Shown here piece after piece: positions 29,301-41,300 of a stretch of DNA of 64,000 nucleotides (positions are counted from its first letter, which is position 1; every line of letters begins with the position of its first letter). Origin of the DNA: Atherix ibis (lineage: Eukaryota; Arthropoda; Insecta; Diptera; Athericidae); assembly GCA_958298945.1 (NCBI GenBank), contig OY282605.1, positions 22,236,811 to 22,300,810 of the forward strand, read 5' to 3'. The position numbers were made by a program, and so were the translations under genes. The notes beneath the pieces are model-generated. The model was not told the origin of the DNA. It searched no databases and was given only the letters and a program-made list of their open reading frames with translations.

Positions 29301-32300
29301 AATTTTTTCTTGTGGAAGTCTAAAAAAAACTCGGTTTTAAAAAAAAATTCGATTGACAGTTTTTTACGTCTAATTATTTTAAGTCCCCATAAATTCATGA
29401 ATTTCGATTTTATTTTAAAATTTTTATTTCAGAAATTAAAAAAAAATATTTTTTTTGAAAATTATTTTACGAAATACTATTTTTAATTTTTAGAATAAAT
29501 CATTAAAATATAAAAAATAATTTGAATTTTATTTTATTTTACAAGAAAATAGATTTTTCTTCACACCACAGATAGTCACTTTTTGCAGTTGTAGTAGATT
29601 TTTTTTATTGATGAGGTTCATTTCTGGTTCGGCGGATAAATTAAAATAATCAAAATTTTCGCATATGGGGCTCTGAAAATCCATAAGTTATTCGTAAAAA
29701 ATGACCATCTGGTGTGAATTTTGGTCTGACATGGACTTTATTGTGCGAAAATTTCCAAGATCAAGTAATTCCCAAATTTTGTGATCGTGCAATTTAACGC
29801 CATTCGATTTTTTCTTGTGGAGGTCTAAAAAAAATTCGGTTTTTTTTAAAAATTTGATTGAACAGTTTTTTTACGTCTAATTATTTTAAGTCCCCATAAA
29901 TTCATAAATTTCGATTTTATTTTAAAATTTTCATTTCAGAAATTAAAAAAAAATATTTTTTTTGAAAATTATTTTACGAAATACTATTTTTTAATTTTAG
30001 AATAAAATCATTAAAATATAAAAAATAATTTGAATTTTATTTTATTTTACAAGAAAATAGATTTTTCTTCACATTAAATAGTTACTTTTTGCGCTTCGAG
30101 TAGATTTTTTTTTTACCGATGAGGTTCATTTCTGGTACGGCGGATAAATTAAAATAATCAAAATTTTCGCATATGGGGCTCTGAAGATCCATAAGTTATT
30201 CGTAAAAAATGACTATGTGGTGTGAATTTTGGTCTGACATGGACTTTATTGTGCGAAAATTTCCAAGATCAAGTAATTTCCAAATTTTGTGATCGTGCGA
30301 TTTGACACCATTCAATTTTTTCTTGTGGAAGTCTAAAAAAAACTCGGTTTTAAAAAAAAATTCGATTGAACAGTTTTTTACGTCTAATTATTTTAAGTCC
30401 CCATAAATTCATGAATTTCAATTTTATTTTAATATTTTCATTTCAGAAATTAAAAAAAAATATTGTTTTTGAAAATTATTTTACCAAATACTATTTTTAA
30501 TTTTTAGAATAAATCATTAAAATATAAAAAACAATTTGAATTTTATTTTATTTTACAAGAAAATAAATTTTTTTTCACACCAGATAGTTACTTTTTGCGC
30601 TTCGAGTAGATTTTTTTTTTACCGATGAGTTTCATTTCTGGTACGGCGGATAAATTAAAATAATCAAAATGTCGTATGTGGGGCTCTGAAAATCCATAAG
30701 TTACTCGCAAAAAGTGACTATCTGTTGTCATTGACCCGTATTTATTGACTTTATTGTGTGAAAATTTCCAAGATCAAGTAATTTCGACATTTTATGATCG
30801 TGCGATTTGACGCCATTCGATTTTTTCTTGTGGAGGTCTAAAAAAAATTCGTTTTTTAAAAAAAATTTGATTGAACAGTTTTTTTACGTCTAATTATTTT
30901 AAGTCCCCATAAATTCATAAATTTCGATTTTATTTTAAAATTTTCATTTCAGAAATTAAAAAAAAATATTTTTTTTGAAAATTATTTTACGAAATACTAT
31001 TTTTTATTTTTAGAATAAAATCATTAAAATATAAAAAATAATTTGAATTTTATTTTATTTTACAAGAAAATAGATTTTTCTTCACATTAAATAGTTACTT
31101 TTTGCGCTTCGAGTAGATTTTTTTTTTACCGATGAGGTTCATTTCTGGTACGGCGGATAAATTAAAATAATCAAAATGTCGTATGTGGGGCTCTGAAAAT
31201 CCATAAGTTACTCGCAAAAAGTGACTATGTGGTGTGAATTTTGTCTGACATGGACTTTATTGTGCGAAAATTTCCAAGATCAAGTAATTTCCAAATTTTG
31301 TGATCGTGCGATTTGACACCATTCAATTTTTTCTTGTGGAAGTCTAAAAAACTCGGTTTTTAAAAAAAATTCGATTGAACAGTTTTTTACGTCTAATTAT
31401 TTTAAGTCCCCATAAATTCATGAATTTCAATTTTATTTTAATATTTTCATTTCAGAAATTAAAAAAAAATATTGTTTTTGAAAATTATTTTACCAAATAC
31501 TATTTTTAATTTTTAGAATAAATCATTAAAATATAAAAAATAATTTGAATTTTATTTTATTTTACAAGAAAATAGATTTTTCTTCACACCAGATAGTTAC
31601 TTTTTGCGCTTCGAGTAGATTTTTTTTTTACCGATGAGTTTCATTTCTGGTACGGCGGATAAATTAAAATAATCAAAATGTCGTATGTGGGGCTCTGAAA
31701 ATCCATAAGTTACTCGCAAAAAGTGACTATCTGTTGTCATTGACCCGTATTTATTGACTTTATTGTGTGAAAATTTCCAAGATCAAGTAATTTCCAAATT
31801 TTGTGATCGTGCGATTTGACACCATTCAATTTTTTCTTGTGGAAGTCTAAAAAAAACTCGGTTTTTAAAAAAAATTCGATTGAACAGTTTTTTACGTCTA
31901 ATTATTTTAAGTCCCCATAAATTCATGAATTTCAATTTTATTTTAATATTTTCATTTCAGAAATTAAAAAAAAATATTGTTTTTGAAAATTATTTTACCA
32001 AATACTATTTTTAATTTTTAGAATAAATCATTAAAATATAAAAAATAATTTGAATTTTATTTTATTTTACAAGAAAATAGATTTTTCTTCACACCAGATA
32101 GTTACTTTTTGCGCTTCGAGTAGATTTTTTTTTTTACCGATGAGTTTCATTTCTGGTACGGCGGATAAATTAAAATAATCAAAATGTCGTATGTGGGGCT
32201 CTGAAAATCCATAAGTTACTCGCAAAAAGTGACTATCTGTTGTCATTGACCCGTATTTATTGACTTTATTGTGAGAAAATTTCCAAGATCAAGTAATTTC

Positions 32301-35300
32301 GACATTTTATGATCGTGTGATTTGAAGCCATTCGATTTTTTCTTGTTGAGGTCTAAAAAAATTCGGTTTTTTAAAAAAAATTTGATTGAACAGTTTTTTT
32401 ACGTCTAATTATTTTAAGTCCCCATAAATTCATAAATTTCGATTTTATTTTAAAATTTTCATTTCAGAAATTAAAAAAAAATATTTTTTTTGAAAATTAT
32501 TTTACGAAATACTATTTTTTATTTTTAGAATAAAATCATTAAAATATAAAAAATAATTTGAATTTTATTTTATTTTACAAGAAAATAGATTTTTCTTCAC
32601 ACCACAGATAGTCACTTTTTGCGGTTCTAGTAGATTGTTTTTATTGATGAGGTTCATTTCTTGTTCGGCGGATAAATTAAAATAATCAAAATTTTCGCAT
32701 ATGGGGCTCTGAAAATCCATAAGTTATTCGTAAAAAATGACCATCTGGTGTGAATTTTGGTCTGACATGGACTTTATTGTGCGAAAATTTCCAAGATCAA
32801 GTAATTCCCAAATTTTGTGATCGTGCAATTTAACGCCATTCGATTTTTTCTTGTGGAGGTCTAAAAAAAATCGGTTTTTTTTAAAAATTTGATTGAACAG
32901 TTTTTTTACGTCTAATTATTTTAAGTCCCCATAAATTCATGAATTTCAATTTTATTTTAATATTTTCATTTCAGAAATTAAAAAAAATATTGTTTTTGAA
33001 AATTATTTTACGAAATACTATTTTTTATTTTTAGAATAAATCATTAAAATATAAAAAACAATTTGAATTTTATTTTATTTTACATTAAAATAAATTTTTC
33101 TTCACACCAGATAGTTACTTTTTGCGCTTCGAGTAGATTTTTTTTTTACCGGTGAGGTTCATTTCTGGTACGGCGGATAAATTAAAATAATCAAAATTTT
33201 CGCATATGGGGCTCTGAAGATCCATAAGTTATTCGTAAAAAATGACTATGTGGTGTGAATTTTGTCTGACATGGACTTTATTGTGCGAAAATTTCCAAGA
33301 TCAAGTAATTTCCAAATTTTGTGATCGTGCGATTTGACACCATTCAATTTTTTCTTGTGGAAGTCTAAAAAAAACTCGGTTTTTAAAAAAAATTCGATTA
33401 AACAGTTTTTTACGTCTAATTATTTTAAGTCCCCATAAATTCATGAATTTCAATTTTATTTTAATATTTTCATTTCAGAAATTAAAAAAAAATATTGTTT
33501 TTGAAAATTATTTTACCAAATACTATTTTTAATTTTTAGAATAAATCATTAAAATATAAAAAATAATTTGAATTTTATTTTATTTTACAAGAAAATAGAT
33601 TTTTCTTCACACCAGATAGTTACTTTTTGCGCTTCGAGTAGATTTTTTTTTTTTACCGATGAGTTTCATTTCTGGTACGGCGGATAAATTAAAATAATCA
33701 AAATGTCGTATGTGGGGCTCTGAAAATCCATAAGTTACTCGCAAAAAGTGACTATCTGTTGTCATTGACCCGTATTTATTGACTTTATTGTGTGAAAATT
33801 TCCAAGATCAAGTAATTTCGACATTTTATGATCGTGCGATTTGACGCCATTCGATTTTTTCTTGTGGAGGTCTAAAAAAAATTCGTTTTTTTAAAAAAAT
33901 TTGATTGAACAGTTTTTTTACGTCTAATTATTTTAAGTCCCCATAAATTCATAAATTTCGATTTTATTTTAAAATTTTCATTTCAGAAATTAAAAAAAAA
34001 TATTTTTTTTGAAAATTATTTTACGAAATACTATTTTTTAATTTTAGAATAAAATCATTAAAATATAAAAAATAATTTGAATTTTATTTTATTTTACAAG
34101 AAAATAGATTTTTCTTCACATTAAATAGTTACTTTTTGCGCTTCGAGTAGATTTTTTTTTTACCGATGAGGTTCATTTCTGGTACGGCGGATAAATTAAA
34201 ATAATCAAAATTTTCGCATATGGGGCTCTGAAGATCCATAAGTTATTCGTAAAAAATGACTATGTGGTGTGAATTTTGGTCTGACATGGACTTTATTGTG
34301 CGAAAATTTCCAAGATCAAGTAATTTCCAAATTTTGTGATCGTGCGATTTGACACCATTCAATTTTTTCTTGTGGAAGTCTAAAAAAAACTCGGTTTTAA
34401 AAAAAAATTCAATTGAACAGTTTTTTACGTCTAATTATTTTAAGTCCCCATAAATTCATGAATCTCAATTTTATTTTAATATTTTCATTTCAGAAATTAA
34501 AAAAAAATATTGTTTTTGAAAATTATTTTACCAAACACTATTTTTAATTTTTAGAATAAATCATTAAAATATAAAAAACAATTTGAATTTTATTTTATTT
34601 TACATTAAAATAAATTTTTTTTCACACCAGATAGTTACTTTTTGCGCTTCGAGTAGATTTTTTTTTTTACCGATGAGTTTCATTTCTGGTACGGCGGATA
34701 AATTAAAATAATCAAAATGTCGTATGTGGGGCTCTGAAAATCCATAAGTTACTCGCAAAAAGTGACTATCTGTTGTCATTGACCCGTATTTATTGACTTT
34801 ATTGTGAGAAAATTTCCAAGATCAAGTAATTTCGACATTTTATGATCGTGTGATTTGAACCCATTCGATTTTTTCTTATTGAGGTCTAAAAAAAATTCGG
34901 TTTTTTTAAAAAATTTGATTGAACAGTTTTTTTACGTCTAATTATTTTAAGTCCCCATAAATTCATGAATTTCGATTTTATTTTAAAATTTTTATTTCAG
35001 AAATAAAAAAAAATATTTTTTTTGGAAAATTATTTTACGAAATACTATTTTTTATTTTTAGAATAAAATCATTAAAATATAAAAAATAATTTGAATTTTA
35101 TTTTATTTTACAAGAAAATAGATTTTTCTTCACACCACAGATAGTCACTTTTTGCGGTTGTAGTAGATTTTTTTTATTGATGAGGTTCATTTCTGGTACG
35201 GCGGATAAATTAAAATAATCAAAATGTCGTATGTGGGGCTCTGAAAATCCATAAGTTACTCGCAAAAAGTGACTATCTGTTGTCATTGACCCGTATTTAT

Positions 35301-38300
35301 TGACTTTATTGTGTGAAAATTTCCAAGATCAAGTAATTTCGACATTTTATGATCGTGCGATTTGACGCCATTCGATTTTTTCTTGTGGAGGTCTAAAAAA
35401 AATTCGGTTTCTTAAAAAAATTTGATTGAACAGTTTTTTTACGTCTAATTATTTTTAGTCCCCATAAATTCATGAATTTCGATTTTATTTTAAAATTTTC
35501 ATTTCAGAAATTAAAAAAAAATATTTTTTTTGAAAATTATTTTACGAAATACTATTTTTTATTTTTAGAATAAAATCATTAAAATATAAAAAATAATTTG
35601 AATTTTATTTTATTTTACAAGAAAATAGATTTTTCTTCACATTAAATAGTTACTTTTTGCGCTTCGAGTAGATTTTTTTTTTACCGGTGAGGTTCATTTC
35701 TGGTACGGCGGATAAATTAAAATAATCAAAATTTTCGCATATGGGGCTCTGAAGATCCATAAGTTATTCGTAAAAAATGACTATGTGGTGTGAATTTTGT
35801 CTGACATGGACTTTATTGTGCGAAAATTTCCAAGATCAAGTAATTTCCAAATTTTGTGATCGTGCGATTTGACACCATTCAATTTTTTCTTGTGGAAGTC
35901 TAAAAAAAACTCGGTTTTTAAAAAAAAATCGATTGAACAGTTTTTTACGTCTAATTATTTTAAGTCCCCATAAATTCATGAATTTCAATTTTATTTTAAT
36001 ATTTTCATTTCAGAAATTAAAAAAAAATATTGTTTTTGAAAATTATTTTACCAAATACTATTTTTAATTTTTAGAATAAATCATTAAAATATAAAAAATA
36101 ATTTGAATTTTATTTTATTTTACAAGAAAATAGATTTTTCTTCACACCAGATAGTTACTTTTTGCGCTTCGAGTAGATTTTTTTTTTTACCGATGAGTTT
36201 CATTTCTGGTACGGCGGATAAATTAAAATAATCAAAATGTCGTATGTGGGGCTCTGAAAATCCATAAGTTACTCGCAAAAAGTGACTATCTGTTGTCATT
36301 GACCCGTATTTATTGACTTTATTGTGTGAAAATTTCCAAGATCAAGTAATTTCGACATTTTATGATCGTGCGATTTGACGCCATTCGATTTTTTCTTGTG
36401 GAGGTCTAAAAAAAATTCGTTTTTTTAAAAAAATTTGAGTGAACAGTTTTTTTACGTCTAATTATTTTAAGTCCCCATAAATTCATAAATTTCGATTTTA
36501 TTTTAAAATTTTCATTTCAGAAATTAAAAAAAAATATTTTTTTTGAAAATTATTTTACGAAATACTATTTTTTATTTTTAGAATAAAATCATTAAAATAT
36601 AAAAAATAATTTGAATTTTATTTTATTTTACAAGAAAATAAATTTTTCTTCACACCAGATAGTTACTTTTTGCGCTTCGAGTAGATTTTTTTTTTACCGG
36701 TGAGGTTCATTTCTGGTACGGCGGATAAATTAAAATAATCAAAATTTTCGCATACACGTATGGGGCTCTGAAGATCCATAAGTTATTCGTAAAAAATGAC
36801 TATGTGGTGTGAATTTTGGTCTGACATGGACTTTATTGTGCGAAAATTTCCAAGATCAAGTAATTTCCAAATTTTGTGATCGTGCGATTTGACACCATTC
36901 AATTTTTTCTTGTGGAAGTCTAAAAAAAACTCGGTTTTAAAAAAAAATTCGATTGAACAGTTTTTTACGTCTAATTATTTTAAGTCCCCATAAATTCATG
37001 AATTTCAATTTTATTTTAATATTTTCATTTCAGAAATTAAAAAAAAATATTGTTTTTGAAAATTATTTTACCAAATACTATTTTTAATTTTTAGAATAAA
37101 TCATTAAAATATAAAAAACAATTTGAATTTTATTTTATTTTACATTAAAATAAATTTTTTTTCACACCAGATAGTTACTTTTTGCGCTTCGAGTAGATTT
37201 TTTTTTTACCGATGAGTTTCATTTCTGGTACGGCGGATAAATTAAAATAATCGAAATGTCGTATGTGGGGCTCTGAAAATCCATAAGTTACTCGCAAAAA
37301 GTGACTATCTGTTGTCATTGACCCGTATTTATTGACTTTATTGTGTGAAAATTTCCAAGATCAAGTAATTTCGACATTTTATGATCGTGCGATTTGACGC
37401 CATTCGATTTTTTCTTGTGGAGGTCTAAAAAAAATTCGTTTTTTTAAAAAAATTTGATTGAACAGTTTTTTTACGTCTAATTATTTTAAGTCCCCATAAA
37501 TTCATAAATTTCAATTTTATTTTAAAATTTTCATTTCAGAAATTAAAAAAAAATATTTTTTTTGAAAATTATTTTACGAAATACTATTTTTTATTTTTAG
37601 AATAAAATCATTAAAATATAAAAAATAATTTGAATTTTATTTTATTTTACAAGAAAATAAATTTTTCTTCACACCAGATAGTTACTTTTTGCGCTTCGAG
37701 TAGATTTTTTTTTTACCGGTGAGGTTCATTTCTGGTACGGCGGATAAATTAAAATAATCAAAATTTTCGCATATGGGGCTCTGAAGATCCATAAGTTATT
37801 CGTAAAAAATGACTATGTGGTGTGAATTTTGGTCTGACATGGACTTTATTGTGCGAAAATTTCCAAGATCAAGTAATTTCCAAATTTTGTGATCGTGCGA
37901 TTTGACACCATTCAATTTTTTCTTGTGGAAGTCTAAAAAAAACTCGGTTTTAAAAAAAAATTCGATTGAACAGTTTTTTACGTCTAATTATTTTAAGTCC
38001 CCATAAATTCATGAATTTCAATTTTATTTTAATATTTTCATTTCAGAAATTAAAAAAAAATATTGTTTTTGAAAATTATTTTACCAAATACTATTTTTAA
38101 TTTTTAGAATAAATCATTAAAATATAAAAAACAATTTGAATTTTATTTTATTTTACATTAAAATAAATTTTTTTTCACACCAGATAGTTACTTTTTGCGC
38201 TTCGAGTAGATTTTTTTTTTACCGATGAGTTTCATTTCTGGTACGGCGGATAAATTAAAATAATCAAAATGTCGTATGTGGGGCTCTGAAAATCCATAAG

Positions 38301-41300
38301 TTACTCGCAAAAAGTGACTATCTGTTGTCATTGACCCGTATTTATTGACTTTATTGTGTGAAAATTTCCAAGATCAAGTAATTTCGACATTTTATGATCG
38401 TGCGATTTGACGCCATTCGATTTTTTCTTGTGGAGGTCTAAAAAAAATTCGGTTTCTTAAAAAAATTTGATTGAACAGTTTTTTTACGTCTAATTATTTT
38501 TAGTCCCCATAAATTCATGAATTTCGATTTTATTTTAAAATTTTCATTTCAGAAATTAAAAAAAAATATTTTTTTTGAAAATTATTTTACGAAATACTAT
38601 TTTTTATTTTTAGAATAAAATCATTAAAATATAAAAAATAATTTGAATTTTATTTTATTTTACAAGAAAATAGATTTTTCTTCACATTAAATAGTTACTT
38701 TTTGCGCTTCGAGTAGATTTTTTTTTTACCGATGAGGTTCATTTCTGGTACGGCGGATAAATTAAAATAATCAAAATTTTCGCATATGGGGCTCTGAAGA
38801 TCCATAAGTTATTCGTAAAAAATGACTATGTGGTGTGAATTTTGTCTGACATGGACTTTATTGTGCGAAAATTTCCAAGATCAAGTAATTTCCAAATTTT
38901 GTGATCGTGCGATTTGACACCATTCAATTTTTTCTTGTGGAAGTCTAAAAAAAACTCGGTTTTAAAAAAAAATTCGATTGAACAGTTTTTTACGTCTAAT
39001 TATTTTAAGTCCCCATAAATTCATGAATTTCAATTTTATTTTAATATTTTCATTTCAGAAATTAAAAAAAAATATTGTTTTTGAAAATTATTTTACCAAA
39101 TACTATTTTTAATTTTTAGAATAAATCATTAAAATATAAAAAACAATTTGAATTTTATTTTATTTTACATTAAAATAAATTTTTCTTCACACCAGATAGT
39201 TACTTTTTGCGCTTCGAGTAGATTTTTTTTTTACCGATGAGTTTCATTTCTGGTACGGCGGATAAATTAAAATAATCAAAATGTCGTATGTGGGGCTCTG
39301 AAAATCCATAAGTTACTCGCAAAAAGTGACTATCTGTTGTCATTGACCCGTATTTATTGACTTTATTGTGAGAAAATTTCCAAGATCAAGTAATTTCGAC
39401 ATTTTATGATCGTGTGATTTGAACCCATTCGATTTTTTCTTATTGAGGTCTAAAAAAAATTCGGTTTTTTTAAAAAATTTGATTGAACAGTTTTTTTACG
39501 TCTAATTATTTTAAGTCCCCATAAATTCATGAATTTCGATTTTATTTTAAAATTTTTATTTCAGAAATTAAAAAAAAATATTTTTTTTCAAAATTATTTT
39601 ACGAAATACTATTTTTAATTTTTAGAATAAAATCATTAAAATATAAAAAATAATTTGAATTTTATTTTATTTTACAAGAAAATAGATTTTTCTTCACATT
39701 AAATAGTTACTTTTTGCGCTTCGAGTAGATTTTTTTTTTACCGATGAGGTTCATTTCTGGTACGGCGGATAAATTAAAATAATCAAAATGTCGTATGTGG
39801 GGCTCTGAAAATCCATAAGTTACTCGCAAAAAGTGACTATCTGTTGTCATTGACTCGTATTTATTGACTTCATTGTGTGAAAATTTCCGAGATCAAGTAA
39901 TTTCGACATTTTATGATCGTGCGATTTGACGCCGATCGATTTTTGCTTCTGGGGGGCTATACAAAAGATCGTTCGTGTTTTTAAAAACAATCCGATTCAA
40001 CAGTTTTTTTACGTCTAATTTTTTTTAAGTCCTCATAGATATGATTTTTTTTGAAAATTATTTTACGAAATACTATTTTTTATTTTTAGAATAAAATCAT
40101 TAAAATATGAAAAATAATTTGAATTTTATTTTAATTTACAAGAAAATAGATTTTTCTTCATACCCAGATAGTCAGTTTTTGCGATTAAAAAACAAATTCT
40201 ACTCGAAAAAAAACGAAATGATCGTGCGATTTGAAGCCATTCGATTTTTTCTTGTGGATGTCTAAAAAAATTCGGTTTTAAAAAAAAATTTGATTGAACA
40301 GTTTTTTACGTCTAATTATTTTTAGTCCCCATAAATTCATGAATTTCGATTTTATTTTAAAATTTTCATTTCAGAAATTAAAAAAAATATTTTTTTTGAA
40401 AATAATTTTACGAAATACTATTTTTTATTTTTAGAATAAAATCATTAAAATATAAAAAATAATTTGAATTTTATTTTATTTTACAAGAAAATAGATTTTT
40501 CTTCACATTAAATAGTTACTTTTTGCGCTTCTAGTAGGTTTTTTTTATTGACGAGGTTCATTTCTGGGTCGGCGGATAAATTAAAATAAGCAAAATTTTC
40601 ACATATGGGGCTCTGAAGATCCATAGGAAGTCTAAAAAAAATTCGGTTTTAAAAAAAAATTCGATTGAACAGTTTTTTACGTCTAATTATTTTTAGTCCC
40701 CATAAATTCATGAATTTCGATTTTATTTTAAAATTTTCATTTCAGAAATTAAAAAAAAAAAATTTTTTTGAAAATTATTTTACGAAATACTATTTTTTAT
40801 TTTTAGAATAAAGTCATTAAAATATAAAAAATAATTTGAATTTTATTTTAATTTACATGAAAACCCTAAATATTATCTGATTGTGCAGAATAAGCATTAA
40901 CTAAAAATCCTATAAAATTGAATTAAAAATAAAATTACCTTTTCAGTTTTTATCAGCTATTATCACCAGTTTAAGAATCAGTTAAAAATTTAAAAAAAAA
41001 TGTTTAAATGGTAAATTCATAAATAAATATTTATTTTACTCATAAAAATAAAGGTAACATTTTATACAGAAAATCTTTGTTGAATAATCTTGTCTAAATT
41101 TTTTTTTAAATTCATAAGAAATAACTTGAAAAAAATAAGTAGTCGTCTTTCGTGTTTTATTCGAAGCTATATCGAATATCAAAACTCGTTTCTAGAATAG
41201 TAAAACTATGCTCCGAACATGATTAGGCCTAAATGTCGGTTGTACAAACGTTCCATGGGGCTTATCATAATACTCCTCGGTAAGTGTGAATTGTGATAAT

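Noticed and set aside
29183..29486. Overlapping short open frames on both strands within one satellite unit
   Set aside because: They arise from single-base changes in one monomer and have no homologous open frame in neighbouring units.
35098..35286. Open reading frame of 62 codons on the minus strand of the satellite
   Set aside because: It is the antisense of the decayed transposase blocks and is not maintained in other monomers.
15431..40857. CRISPR-like or VNTR-coding interpretation of the regular repeats
   Set aside because: The unit is ~505 bp without repeat-spacer structure or open frame, and the DNA is eukaryotic satellite.
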